Shown here piece after piece: positions 23,916-36,180 of a stretch of DNA of 64,000 nt. Positions within the stretch are counted from its first letter, which is position 1. Each line of letters begins with the position of its first letter. Origin of the DNA: Tetraselmis striata (lineage: Eukaryota; Chlorophyta; Chlorodendrophyceae; Chlorodendrales; Chlorodendraceae); assembly GCA_006384855.1 (NCBI GenBank), contig VCJN01003080.1, forward strand, positions 1 to 64,000, in the 5' to 3' direction. Both the position numbers and the translations under genes were made by a program. The notes beneath the pieces are model-generated. The model had not been told where the DNA came from and ran no database searches. It saw nothing but the letters and a program-made list of their open reading frames with translations.

Positions 23916-24283
23916 CGGTCTTCGCACGCGCCGTCGTCCGGGGTTAATTATTTATATTCCTTATTTAGCTGCTGCTGGTGCGTTGTCTCCGTTCTGCTGT
24001 GGGTGCGTTCGTATCTGTAATTCTTTTTTATAACTTCATTTCTGTAATCGTTGGGTAAGGATTTTACGTCGTCATCGCCCAGCACGGTTTTGTTTAAACG
24101 AAATAATATAGCGACTATGGGGATCTATATTATAACAGCCCTTCTCGCTCGCCGCCGCCGCCGGTCTCAGCGATCGCCCGTAGCCTCCGTCGTGCACGCT
24201 GCTAGCCCTCCCCGCGTTGGTCCCCCAGTGTCGACCTGCACAGAGGCACCTGTACGGCCTGCGACGACTGCACGAGCGACGTC

Positions 24284-26602
24284 ATGACGGCAACATGCAT
24301 GGTAGGCGAGCGCCTAACGGCGCTGGAGTTCTACAGCGGCATCGGCGGCCTGCACTACGGCCTGCGCGCCGCTGCGCCGGGCGCCGCCGTGCTCGCGGCG
24401 TTCGACCTGCACGCCACGGCCAACGAGGCGTACGCCGCCAACCTGGGCCTCCGCCCGCAGCAGCTCAACATCGGGGGGATTCCGCCCGCCAAGCTGGCTG
24501 CCTACGCCGCCGACGTGTGGCTGCTTTCGCCACCGTGCCAGCCGTACACGCGCAAAGGTCTCCAGAAGGACAGCGACGACGGGCGGGCGACCTCCTTCCT
24601 GCAGGTCTGCCCCTCCCCCCACTTTCCGACTTTCCGTCCCCGCCTCGCTCTGGAGGTCTACAGCGGCAATTACTGCATCAGCCATGCCATGCCGCACACG
24701 CGCAGCGGCTATCTCGGACCCGGCGTGGTCGCACTGCACGGAGGTGGCGGCGCGGCGTCCCTGCGTCTTTGGAGTTGTTGGGGCTGAGGTCGCCAAAGCC
24801 CAAACCAACGCAGGAGGCGGAGGGAGGGGGGCGGGGGGGGGGGGGGGGGGGGGTTCCAAAGGGTGCGTGGATGCATGCGGCAGTGGCCTGGGAGAGGACG
24901 GCTAAAGAAATAAATAATGCTGAAAAATGGGGGACTTTTATGTGCTTGATGTGGCTCGGGGCGGGTCTGGTGGCCGGATGGGGAATGGCCTTCTTCACAT
25001 GCGCCGACGGGGCACTCACCCGCCTGGCTGCCCGGCTGCCCGTTGCGTGACGCCCAGGTGCTGGAGCTGCTGCCGTCGCTGCAGCCGCGGCCCTCCTACC
25101 TGCTGGTGGAGAACGTGGTGGGCTTTGAGTGCTCCCGCACGCGCGACGCGCTGCTGGCCACGCTGCACAGCGCCGGGTACGCGGTGCAGGAGTTCATCCT
25201 GTCCCCGCTGCAGCTGGGCGTCCCCTACTCCCGCCCCCGCTACTTCTGCCTGGCCAAGGCCGCCCCGCTGGCCTTTGTCGCGCCTGCGCCGCCGGGCAGC
25301 CCGCCGCGGCAGTGCGTGCCCACCTCGCTGCTTCCCAGCGCGCCCCCGAGCAGCGGCACCTCGCGGCCGCCGCGACCCGTGCGCGACTTCCTGGTGGACG
25401 ACCCAGCGGCCGAGTGGGGCGGCGCCGCGCCGCTGCGGCAGCACCCCCCTGACCCCGAGGACATGCCGGCCAGTCGCTACGCCGCGGAGCTGGGCGACCC
25501 CGCGACAGATACCAGCAGCAGGTGACCCACCTCCCCTCCACCCCCCACCCGCAGCAGGCTGTACGGGCGACCACACCCAACGCTTGCAGCCACCGGCTCT
25601 CCTGATGAAGGGAAACAACATAGGTAAGTAACATGGCTTTGGGAAAGGGGGGGGGGGGGGGGGCTAAGGCTGCGGAGAGCCGCGCAGGGAGCAGGATGTC
25701 GTGGCGGCATTGGCATGTCCACCATGCATGTCCTCTAGCGCAGCCGGCCAGCTGGGGAGCGGCTCTCTACACATTTGCAGTTGCATCCCGCCAGCTGCAA
25801 ATGGATCGATCGGGCATGTGATTGCACGCCCTGGTGAGCCTTGGGCCATTCTAGCGGCAGTGCCACGAGCGCCAGAGGGCATCGCGCGGAGCCGTGGATG
25901 CACCCGGGGGCTGTCCGAGGAGGAGTTGTGAGGGGGGGGGGGGGGGGGGGGGGGCTCACATGGAGGATGCGTCGGTTTCTGCTGTGCTTTACTCCCTTCC
26001 CTCCCCGTCGCAGCGGCGCGGCGGACGGCAGCGACCCCTGGGCGGTCTACCGCGTTCCGGAGCACATGATCGAGCAGAGTGGCTTTGTGCTGGACGTGGT
26101 GGCCGCGCCGGCGGTGCGCCTCAAGTGCTTCACCAAGACGTACAGCCGCTATGCCAAGGGCACCGGCTCGGTGCTGGCCACGGCGGGCGCGGAGCGGCTG
26201 CGTGAGTACCGCTCCGACAACGGCGGGTGTGGCGGGCCGCCGCCGGGGGATGCGGGGGCGGCGGCGGGGGGCGTGGCGGTCGCGGACGGCTGGGCGGCCG
26301 GCAACTATGGCGAGGCGGTCTTTGGCGCCAGTCTGAAGGAGCTCGGCCTGCGCTACTTCACGCCGCGCGAGGTGGCCAACCTGCACTCCTTCCCGCCCAG
26401 CTTTGCCTTCCCGCCCGGCATCACGCTTCGGCAGCGCTACGCGCTGCTGGGCAACAGCCTCAGCGTGGCGGTCGTCGCGGATCTGCTCACGTATCTGCTG
26501 GCGGAGCCGGCCGGGGAGGCGGCTCAGCCGGGGGGTGCGCACAAGGGGCGCCCGTTGGGGACGGGCACGCCCCAGCTGACACCGCAGCATGTCCTGATGT
26601 GA
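24284..26602 (+). CDS. TRDMT1: tRNA (cytosine-5) methyltransferase DNMT2/TRDMT1
   Basis: DNMT2 enzymes methylate C38 of tRNA-Asp using S-adenosylmethionine. Three exons with matching phase: 24284-24604, 25058-25521 and 26014-26602, giving 457 residues (human is 391; the excess is low-complexity Pro/Ala/Gly sequence). Motif I is [12 protein letters not shown]. The catalytic motif IV is [11 protein letters not shown], motif [16 protein letters not shown], motif [15 protein letters not shown], the DNMT2-specific [17 protein letters not shown] lies in exon 3, and motif X is [14 protein letters not shown]. All catalytic residues are present. A second ATG at 24299 could also start the protein. Both introns carry poly-G runs (24826-24854, 25648-25662, 25931-25953). 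The gene is GC-rich, unlike HAP2. Confidence 0.92.
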
Positions 26603-27600
26603 GGTACACAGTGCAGAACCCAGGCTGCGGCCGCTCCGTACGGTTGGTCACCGGGCTGTCAGCCGAGACGCACGGTTGTGCGCCGTGCGGGAGCTCTCTC
26701 ACTGGGCGACTCCGGGCCCCCATTCACCTCCCTCCCCACCTTCCCTCCTTTGGCGCCCTCGTCCACACCACTCAGTTGTCAAAGCGAGATCGAGATCTTA
26801 CATCGGCAGGAAGCGGCCAGGACGGGCCGTTGTCCCCAAAGGCTGAAGGTGTCAGCGTGCTGTTTCATGTGGCGGGCGGATCCACCAACACAACATAAAC
26901 AACATGCAAAGGACCACTACATTGCACATCTTGTTGGAATCTGCCCGATGCCCTAACACCGGCCGATACCCTAGCACCGGCCGGGCACATCTCTCCCAGC
27001 CCGCCGAGCGCTGTGGTTCCACTCTCTTCCTGCCCACAGTCCCCGCAGCTCGAGCCCGGGTCGCTGCTCCCACTTTGAGATGCTCCGAGCACTTCCACTC
27101 ACCATCACCTCCGCGGTTGAGCCGTTAACATCTGAAACTCACCAGATGTAAACGGGGAGTCTACATCTTCTGCTCATGATGTAGACTCATTTCTCACCAT
27201 CTGCTCCCACTGTGCGTTATTCATGTGGTGCCGGTTCCATTTTGGGGAGGGGCGGGGGGGGGGGGGGGGGGGGGGGGGGGGAGAGACTATACACCAACTA
27301 ATTGTGAATAACTAAGCGTGTTTACAGTGTCGGTGTTGCGGTTATCATTCTGCCCCTTTGACAGCGATAATCGTCCCGTAGTATATCTGACAATTCCCAC
27401 GTAGGATTCACATGGTGTGTTGTTTACCCTTCCTCGCCCATTTCGTGCACTGTTGCGTGTTGAGGGCTCGTGGGGGCCATCATGCCGTGCAGCCGCCGTT
27501 GGCAGCTCAGGCCGTGGTCGAAGTGGGAAATATGCATTGTCAACCATGGCCCACGGCTCCGCAACCGAGGGTGTGGTTCTTCTCCCTTTTTTTTTCTTGG
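26603..27600. other. Intergenic region between convergent genes
   Basis: Lies between the 3' ends of TRDMT1 and the minus-strand EF-hand gene. No coding sequence is recognised. A poly-G run of about 30 bp lies at 27251-27281. Near 27126-27190 the words CATCTGAAACTCACCAGATG and CTACATCTTCTGCTCATGATGTAG form short imperfect hairpins; their role is unknown. Confidence 0.4.
27251..27281 (+). repeat. Poly-G homopolymer, intergenic
   Basis: About 30 consecutive G with no interruption, just downstream of a GGGGAGGGGCG stretch. It is one of the longer of about 30 G:C runs in the window. Confidence 0.9.
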
Positions 27601-27621
27601 GGGGGGGGGGGGGGGGGGGGG

Positions 27622-30600
27622 TTACGGCCCGCTGCCGGCCAGATGCGCAAAATTGCCCACCGAGTCCTTGAAGCCCTCCCACGCCGCCTGGCACGCGTCG
27701 TCACTCTCCTCCTGCCGCCGCCGCAGCGCCGCGACGCGCGACTCGAGCTCCAGGAGGTACTTGCTGCGCGTGGGCCCCGCGGGCACCGCCGCCTCCCGCA
27801 GTGCCTGCGCACCCACCGCCGCGCGGCGCAGTCAGTAGCCCACGCGGTGGCTGGCGCGCGGGGTGTTAGGGTCTAGGGTCTACATGTGTTAGCAGGTTTC
27901 CTGTGCTATTTCGAATTCCGGGCTTCAACTTCAAAACTCATAGGATCTCGGGGCGAGCTGGCCCCGCCGACCAAAAACGGCGCACTGCACATGGCTGAGT
28001 GGGTGAGGGGATGTCCTGCAAGTGAGCTCTATGATGTACGCCCCATGTGCAGTCCCATCGAATCGCCATGCAGTGCCACAATCCACGCGCACCCTCCCCA
28101 GGCTTGCAGTTCACTATACATCATAATCGATCTTAGACTCCCCAGCTGTATTTCTGCCTTTGGAGCGCACTGTGGATTCAGACGCGGCAATAAGGGCACA
28201 GCGAATGAGGGGCTCCCCAAGCTGTCAGAGGCCATCAACATACGACGCCATAGCGGAACTGTGGCAAAACGCTCCTACAGCTCGCGTGCCGCCCCGAGTC
28301 GAGGCTGCAGACGCGCCGGCACCCGTAACAGAATACACACCACATAAGGCGCTGCTGGGATAAGCAGTCCACGTGAGGCAGTCGACTATTTCTTTACTTT
28401 TTATCATTTTTTTGGACTCATGCCGGATTGTCGATACGTTTGGATATTAATACATGTGTCCACAGGTCGGCCAGTTTAAAGCTGCTCACAAGGATCCTTT
28501 TGAAACCTGCTGGTTACTGTCAGGGCTTATCTCAAGTTTAAGATCGGTGTTCACGGTTGGGGTTCAGTACACATGGGGGAAACCAGACGGCAGGGCATCC
28601 ACAGCACTCACCGCCACGCGCCTCTCGAGGATGGCCAGCTCCGCCTCGCGCGAGGCCAGCGCCGCGCGCGCCGCCTCCACCTCACGCCGCAGCGCCTCGT
28701 TGTCCTGCCTCAGCCGCTGCTGCTCCGCCGTCGCCTGCGCGGGAGGGGGGGGACCATCGCACGGCGGTCTGAGCCACGGGTGAACCAGAGTCCAGCTGAT
28801 GCACAGCAAACCTCTTGGAATGCACCTGCATCCCGGCGGGGAATAAGTGGCGCGAGGGACCGATACTAGTGCCAGGTCGCGCGATCACGGGGGGGTTGAC
28901 CGCAGATGAGGCGCATCTGTCATGACACCCACGGGGAAATCACGACATGTTCTCACCGCTCCTATCAGCACCGGCTACGGGAGAAACACGCTGCTGTGCT
29001 TAAAACATAAAACGCAGCCCTAGAGCACACGCTACGCACCGCCAGCGTGTAGTATAGCCGTGAGGTATAGGTGTCTGACTGTGGGCAGACATCGGTCCCC
29101 TATAAGGACCTACTATGCGCTCAGACTGCGTGAAGCCCCGTGAGACGGTGCCAACGCACAACCTTTCCGTTTTGGTCCCCGAGAACCAGCTCATGTCGGG
29201 CTCTGATTCGAGGGTGGCGGTGGAGAGGACATGGCAAGGGGCACCACATGGGGGGGCCGGGGGAGAGGGGGGGGGCAGCGCACCTCCGCCGGTGAGGGAG
29301 TCTGCAGCGACCGCACCTTGGGCGGGCTCGAGGGCGCTGACCCGCCGCCCTGCGTCGCCGCGAACGCCGCGAGCTCCGCCGGCCGCTGGCGCACCTGGCT
29401 GGGGCTCAGCCCGCCGCTGGCCTGCAGCTGCATCTGCGGCGCGGTGCTCAGGAGGGGTGTACCGGGGCCGCGGCGCCCCCCGGACAGCGCGCTGCTCAGG
29501 GCGTCCATCAACGCGGCCTCGAGCTCCTGCGCCGCGCGGGAGGGCGCAGTTTTAAAACACAACAAATGCGTGCCATCACCCCAATGACCATAACAGCTGT
29601 GCCTGCAAAACCCTGTCAGATGACAGAAAGATAAAAGGCACTTTGGCGGATCCAAGCCATAAACCTTACTCGAGATGATGTACTTGACAACGACTCGATC
29701 AACGCGTGGAGTGCTTTTTCGAATCTCAATCTATTGCATACTCGCGTGTAGTAGGTGGCAATCTACTTCAAATGGCAGTGCCTTGCCGTGTTTAAATTTG
29801 CCACCCTTCCAGCGTTGCAACAAACCGCTTGCAATAAACCTGGTTGCTGGGGCACTGGTACTACCAGGACGATATATAATACATGCGCGCCGTACTCATA
29901 ACGCGCACGTAGAATTCGTTAACATAATCTCACCGTCGTACATCGGTCCGTGTATTGCCATCTATCTTGAGACAATATACGTAAACGTTTCCTGAATAGC
30001 CGAGCAATACACAATCAACCAATGTCCTTAGTGCTTTCCGAAATCAATTCACCATATGACTTATGGTATCTACCAGCTATTTCTTTCAAAAAAGGCAAAC
30101 TATCAAGGCGAATTGAAAATAACTATTTTCTATTCTATTCTATTTGCCACACTTGTATCATAATAGACTGGCGAATTGCATGGAGCTGTAGGCGGTCAGA
30201 GGGCATCGCCGCGTCCCAGTTGGGTAAGCAGCCAAAGCTCCATCCGATCCATTATTAATAATTCCTCTTTGGTATCTCCAACAATTCATTTATTTGTGTG
30301 GAATTGAAAAACAAATGAAAAGTACACAATTTATAATGCTTTATAGCAAACGGCTTGGGAAAACAAATGGAAGAATCCTTCCTTGCCCCTTCTGTTGTGA
30401 ATGCCAAGCTAGAAAAAACAGCATGCCGGCAGTGTCCCAAATAGAGGCGCGGTGGTTTGCTTCGGGCGAAAGCTGGGATGAGGTCAGGAAAGGAGGGCCG
30501 GGCAAGGGGGGGGGGGGGGGGGGGGGGGACCTCGAACGAGATGACGCCGTCCGCGTCGGTGTCCATTTCGTGCATGTTTGCCAGCAGCAGGCGCTCCTCG

Positions 30601-33280
30601 CGCTTGGAGATTCCTGCAAGTGTGGCAGGACGGTGTTTGGGGGGGGGGGGGGGGGGGCACGTGATGGGTCTGTCAGTCTCTCCCGGCTGAGGAGCGGTTG
30701 GGGCCGGGGAGCAAACAGCAAACGTGACCGGGAACAGAAACACGCAAAAGTGGGTCGGCTCTATCATCTGAGCGCTGGACCGTCTCTTGCGAAGGCCGAT
30801 ACGACCCTGTTGCCAGCGTTCCCAGGTACTGAAATGAACTGCAATGGTACCTGGGTACATCAACCATGCTTTGGGTCCCATACACATCGTCACTGCTTTG
30901 GCCCTCTCCCAAATACAGCATCGCTACCCGGATATTGATGCAATGATGCAAAACAGCTCATCACGTTGGCAACCCACAGCACCTGATTTGATGCCCCGCT
31001 TACTGCCGTATCCTGTCACCCCTGCGGCGCCTGTGCCTCCCCTCAAGATTAAACCAATGGCAATCAGGAATGCCCACGGCGCCGGAAGTGCATGTGGCGA
31101 GGGACTCCGCTCGCCGTGGTGGCGGGGCAGCTGCAGAGTGGCGCCGCAGCGCACCTGGCAGGAGCGAGCGCACCATGGCCACCACCTCCCGGTGCTCCAG
31201 CACTCCGCTGCCGTCGGCGTCATACTGCGCAAACGCGTCGCGCAGGCTGACGCCCTCGCTCTGCAGGATGCGCACCGCCAGCTTGCGCATCAGGTCGGTC
31301 ACCTGCGGCTCGGGGCGCCACGATCAGCCCCGCCCTGGAGCCGGCGCAGTGCAGCGTGGGGAGCCGGGGTGGGGAGAGAGCCAGAGCCAAACGGAGGAGA
31401 GATGGGGAGGGGGGGGGGGGGGGGGGCACCACGCGGGCATGTGGCGCGAGGATACCAAAAGATCTGAACCGGTTTGCGGTCAAAACATGTTGTTCTTCAT
31501 CGTCAACTCAGAGATTTTTTGATATACTCGTGGTCCATTCCAATGGATTTCCATATAACTATATAAGTGCACTTGTTCCTTCTTTGCAAGGTCATAAACA
31601 TTCCTAGATAGCGCAACCCAAAGCACGGTTGCAGTATGGAGAGGACATCATTTGAGGGGGCGGTGACCGGTACCCGCGCCTCACCGCGAACCCGCGCTCC
31701 TTTGCCGAAAGCCGGGCGCGCCGGCAGTCGCTGACGGTGAGCGCAAACTCGTGGTAGCTCACGCGGCCGTCGGCGTCCAGGTCCAGCATGTCCCAGAAGA
31801 AGCGCATCTCCAGCACCGACGGCTGGCTGCCCAGCATCTGCTCCAGCAGCGCCACCAGCTCGGACTTGTCCAAGCTGCCGTTCTGCGCGGCGGCGACGGC
31901 GGCGAAGGCGCAAGGGGGAGGGGGGGGGTTGAGGATAGCTGGGCTGGCTGATGGAGGAGGCGAAGTTTGCGAGTGTGGGTGTGGGCGTGGGCGAGTTCCC
32001 CTCTGTGGAGGAGGGAGAGGGGCAGGCGGGGGCACCCGGGCCTTGTGGGCGGCCGCGACGCACCTTGTCTTTGTCGCAGATGCTGAAGAGCGACTGCACC
32101 TTGATGCCGTCCCTACCAAGCGTAAGCAGCGCCGCCATTGCAGTGTGTCAACGACATTGCGTGCTGGCTTATGCCAGGCCGGGGGCTTGATGCGTGGTTT
32201 TGGTGGGAAGGGGGGGGGGGGGGGGGGGGGACAACCTGTCCAGGAAGTCGCCCAGCAGCAGGAAGAGGTCCTCCGGCGTCTTTCCGCGCCGGCCCAGCCT
32301 GGCCATGTTGTCCGGGATCGCTGGCACTTGTACGCTGTGCACAAACTCCTGGCCATCCTGCAGGCTCGGCAGAAGGGGGGAAATGCGGCGGAGAGGAAGT
32401 CGACGAACATCAGCAAGCTGTGGTGCGGAGTGAGTGGTAGGGCGCTGGATGGCGTGCATGATGCGTGTCGCGGCTTCAGCGGATGCCTGCTGTGTATGCG
32501 GGTGTGAGAGCGGGCCAGCTGCTCACCCGGTCGAAGGAGAGGCTGGCGGCAAGGCTGAGCGACCCACGGGGGCGGCCGCTGCTGAGGATTGGCAGCCGCT
32601 GGGGCTGCAGCGCCTTGGAGACGGCGGCAAAGCGTAGCTCGGAGAGGTTCAGCGACGCGGCGCCGATCCGGACGCGCTGGCTGGCGTCCATCACCACCAC
32701 CTCCACTGCGCCGCAGGCCTCCTTCACCCAGCGCGTGAACTCGCTGGCGCACGGAGAGGGCAGGAACAGGTGCAGGGGTGTTCAGTGCAGCTGGTGCAGG
32801 CTGCCTCCGCAGTCGCCAGTTGGCTGCTGCACGCGAGCTACATGCCTCCCGGCACGGCAGGCAGAGCGAAGCGCGGCGCATGGGGCTACTGAATGGCTGG
32901 CTTCTCGCTGGCCCAGGGTATGGTCGAGTTCGTGAAGGTGGGGCCGCCGACACCAAGGTGTGTGACGGTGGGAGTAGTATGGTCTGTGTGCGCGGGGAGA
33001 AGGGGGTGTGGGACGAGTGGGGAAAGGGGCACCTTTGGCTGACTGCAACTCGCAGGCGCGCGCCATCAACCGCGTCGCCATCAGCGAGGCACAGCACCGT
33101 GTCGTCTCCCCCACCCGCCGCGCCACCCGGCCAGCGCACCCGCACGAACGCCGCGGCCGCCGCGCCGGGAACGTCCCACGCCAAGCGCTCCGCCAGCAGC
33201 AGCAGCTCGCCGGAGGGCGCGCGCTGGTGGGGGGGCGCGCCCGGGGGCAGGCTACCCGCAACAGGCACCGAGCCACTCAT
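27622..33280 (-). CDS. Four-EF-hand coiled-coil protein with a C2-like N-terminal region
   Basis: Ten exons on the minus strand keep phase throughout: 33280-33033, 32743-32527, 32357-32236, 32112-32064, 31882-31685, 31302-31155, 30613-30531, 29526-29317, 28734-28612, 27804-27622; about 526 residues. An in-frame ATG at 33307 could add nine residues. Residues 1-155 are beta-rich (FVRVRWPG, VEVVVMDASQRVRIGAASL, GSLSLAASLSF) and look C2-like, a weak call. Four canonical 12-residue calcium loops follow: DKDKNGSLDKSE, DLDADGRVSYHE, DADGSGVLEHRE and DTDADGVISFEE. The first and last are completed across exon junctions, which supports the model. Residues about 356-526 hold a low-complexity linker and two coiled-coil segments. 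Intron homopolymer runs touch several splice donors. The TAA at 27622-27624 could instead be part of a donor GTAACC, so the C-terminus is uncertain. Family not recognised; a calcium-responsive structural or ciliary role is only a guess. Confidence 0.75.
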
Positions 33281-33574
33281 CGAGGTCGCAACCGCCACCC
33301 CACGCACGCGGCTCCAACCTGTGCCAGTGGAATCAGGGGTTTTGCGACGAGGTTCTATTGGATGACTCGGAAGCCCGGTTACGCGAATCTCGGGCTAGGT
33401 TGGGGGAGGTGGGGGGGGGGGGGGGGGAGGGGGGGACGTTGTCGCCATCACGCAGCCATAGCCGCTTGAACATCTCAACATCCGCCTGCTCAGCATCGCG
33501 CAGGCCGCAGCATGCGCCTGGTTAAAAAAGTTAAAAATGGCTCGGGCCGGGGGGGGGGGGGGGGGGGGGATTCC
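33281..33574. other. Short intergenic stretch with poly-G runs
   Basis: Upstream of the EF-hand gene start. It contains G runs at about 33411-33434 and 33549-33569 and no coding sequence. The promoter of the EF-hand gene should lie here, but no motif stands out. Confidence 0.4.
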
Positions 33575-33647
33575 ATTTTCCCCCCCCCGGGACGGGACTG
33601 GTAACAGTAGTGAAACCGCGGCGTCTGCAGGTACGACCGGGGGTTAT
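33575..33647 (-). repeat. LINE copy 2, left piece
   Basis: CCCCCGGGACGGGACTGG followed by AGTGAAACC and GCGTCTGCAGG matches 20826-20876 of the uninterrupted copy. The match stops where transposon sequence begins and resumes at 42480. GGTACGAC occurs at 33630-33637 and again at 42485-42492, on both sides of the inserted material. Confidence 0.6.
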
Positions 33648-34004
33648 TGTTAGGGTTACCACCATAACCCTACCAGCACACCTATATCCGCACACCTATA
33701 CAGTCATACTCGTACCACTCACTTCCTTATATTAACGCAACTACTACATGCAACTAAGCTGCTGATCCGCCCACCCACATATGCCGCGTGCTTGCCACAT
33801 GTCATGCCCTTGTCAGCCGTTATGCCCCGATGACTCCCTGATGACTCCAAGCCTAGATTGCATATCCAAGCCTAATGCCTGCATGCGAACGGCTGCCAAG
33901 CCGATAGTTGTATAAAGCCGTGTACACCTCGGTACACTGTAACAAGATCCTTTGCTGCAAACCTTTTCCTTGTCTATGCTAAAGTCTCTCACCTAAAGCT
34001 TACA
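33648..34004 (+). repeat. 5' LTR of the Ty3-like element
   Basis: 357 bp, TGTTAGGGTTACC...TTACA. The first 26 bases contain the inverted pair GTTAGGGTTA/TAACCCTAC around CCACCA. A TATAAA at 33911-33916 is a plausible core promoter. The partner LTR is 38890-39246. Confidence 0.9.
33911..33916 (+). promoter_or_regulatory. TATA-like box in the 5' LTR
   Basis: TATAAA lies 94 bases before the LTR end, a position compatible with an LTR promoter. Assigned from sequence and position only. Confidence 0.4.
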
Positions 34005-34093
34005 TTGGTTTCGCTGAGCTCTGGTTAAGATCCCCCGCTGCGTTTCCACTGCGCATGCCCGTCCCCCGCCGCGCCTGCCACTGCTGCCGGTCA

Positions 34094-34124
<31 letters not shown>

Positions 34125-35951
34125 CCGCGCCTGCCATCGTGAACGACCAGCCTATCACTGCCGCCGCCGCTAACCAACGAAGTACAGATCGACACCGCCC
34201 GGTGGCCCGTGTAATCCGGGCCGAGCTGGCCAAACCCGCGACCCGCGCCCTAGCCACGGACACCATCCACGCATCGCCAGTGAACGCCACTCCCCCCCCC
34301 CCCCCCCCCCCCCCCCCCACCCCCCCCCCTCGGCCGCACGCTCCCCCACGCCGCCACGCATCCCACTGCCACTAATTCTCAGAACTGACCGAATATGACT
34401 GCTAATGCGATGGATGTCGCCGAACGGGCGACTCCGTCAACAAATGCTCGTCGACGAGCAAGGCACAACAGTGGCACCAGACATTGGCTGCCAGAAGGCA
34501 GCTAAGGGGAATACCTAGCTGAACTCGCACCGCCTGCCCGGTTAACGACGGTTTGGGGCCAGCCTAGATTTGATTTCGAATTGAAAACCAATCGATAATC
34601 TGTCTGACTGGCCGTATTGTTCCCCATACCCGAGACTATGCCTGTTGGCTTGCCCCCAGTGAACGAGCTAACTCCTGAGAGCGCGGCCGAGCCCTGCGTG
34701 CCGGTGTCTGCGCATGACGGGGCCTCCTCTTCAGGCCCGTTGCCTGTCGAGTCGACACACTCGTTGCCCTCGCACGAGCTGTGCCGGTTCCTGCTAGCAT
34801 CTGCCTGCTTTGCCATCCCAGCTGACACAGCTGCTGCCACATGTTATCCGCAATAGCGAAACATGCTGCTACCCGAAAATATTGCGACGCCCCCCCGGCC
34901 CGGCACTGACAAAACCCAAACCTGCCTGGCCATCTGCCTGCCACCATGCTTCAGTCATCGTGACGACCCCACTTGCATCCCTATAGTCGCTACTGCCCGT
35001 AGTTATTATTAATTGACGAGTGGCGACTGACCTAACGACTATACTGGTATAGTGTGAATTACAGGGCACAAACAGGGCACTGACCTAACGACTACTGGTG
35101 TGAATTACAAAAAGGGCAATTCCCCAGAATTATAGAAAATCAACAATTATAATTAGAAAATCAACGACTACTGGTAGCGACTACAGTTCGCTTATCGTTT
35201 AATGTTTTCCTTCTGCGTTACCACGGCCTATCCGAGTTTTTGTACGTGCGATAGTCAGTATACTACATCGGATATCGGCCATACTGTGTTTATTCACCTC
35301 CCACATTACGCATTTGCGCCATGTATGATAAATACGGATTTGTGGTATGCTACTGTTCATGAGTTATTGTAGTATCGACTGCTAAACATACCCAGCATAA
35401 TTACAATATACTGGGGATTACAGCCACATGCCTGTCACACGCCACACCCATGCCATAATTATCTTCCCCCCCTAGCTACAAATACAGGTAAGAATTAGCG
35501 ACAACTGACTGTAGCGAGTAGCGCCTAGCGAGTTAGCGACCTAACTCGGGAAGTCCTAGCGCCCCATCTAGTTCAAAACCGCCGCATCCCCTATTACCCT
35601 GTTGACGCATATTTCGGCCACATCGCCAAATCTGCCACTGACAACCTGCCTATGCCACCGACCAACTGGGTCGTCGATGCTTACCTTGCGGACAGCACTG
35701 TCGATACGCAGGCGACCACCGCGCACAGCCACAGTATGCGGCCTGAACACGTCAAGGCTCTTGAGCTTGAGCCTGAAGGTAAGACACATGTGCCCAATAC
35801 TACTGCCATTAGCCCCGCTTTGCAAGCGAAAAACGCTTTCGTAACGACCTCGACGTCCGATATTAAATAATTTACTACTGTCAGGCATCCTAATTTACTA
35901 CTGTCAGGTACTGCTAAAACACACATTACCCGACACCCACACTGGTTTATA
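34005..35951 (+). other. Internal region of the LTR element, 5' part
   Basis: Expected to encode Gag, but only short broken frames remain. Two poly-C runs lie at about 34088-34121 and 34292-34328. A frame at 35652-35870 (PPTNWVVDAYLADSTVD) is open for 72 codons without a recognised domain. Fragments GTGTGAATTACA at about 35054 and 35098 resemble the LINE-tail repeat, suggesting a small secondary insertion near 35040-35170. Confidence 0.45.
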
Positions 35952-36180
35952 AAATGCTGTTAAACTCCGGCGGTGCGACACACTATTTTGTAAATAACGC
36001 CTAGAGGTCCGCCTGCCCGCATATATTCAATATTACAAGTATCAGGGATCACCCCTGCTAGTATACCGGTACATGTACCGCGCCACTGGGAAATTATCAA
36101 ATTATCCCGTACAGCCCTACACGTTATTAACTGTACGGATGCCCGCCGCGGCCGTATTACGCCTTTAGTGTCCGAGTCCT
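35952..36180 (+). pseudogene. Aspartic protease remnant of the LTR element
   Basis: MLLNSGGATHYFVNNA resembles the retroviral-type protease active site LLDSGG/A-T, with the catalytic Asp read as Asn (AAC for GAC). A stop follows directly. The rest of the domain is not readable. Confidence 0.45.

Noticed and set aside
24217..25050. 277-codon frame over TRDMT1 exon 1 and intron 1
   Set aside because: It is a shadow frame that reads through the intron and poly-G; the methyltransferase frame carries all the family motifs.
27622..27804. bZIP domain in the last EF-hand gene exon (SKYLLELESRVAALRRRQEE)
   Set aside because: The leucine-rich coil is present but there is no preceding basic DNA-binding region.
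27890..28380. Telomere-like GGGTCTAGGGTCT near 27865 and open frames to 28363
   Set aside because: Too short for a telomeric tract, and the frames fall inside an intron of the minus-strand EF-hand gene.
31604..33307. 567-codon minus-strand ORF as a single-exon protein
   Set aside because: It reads through several introns; the EF-hand loops become canonical only after splicing.
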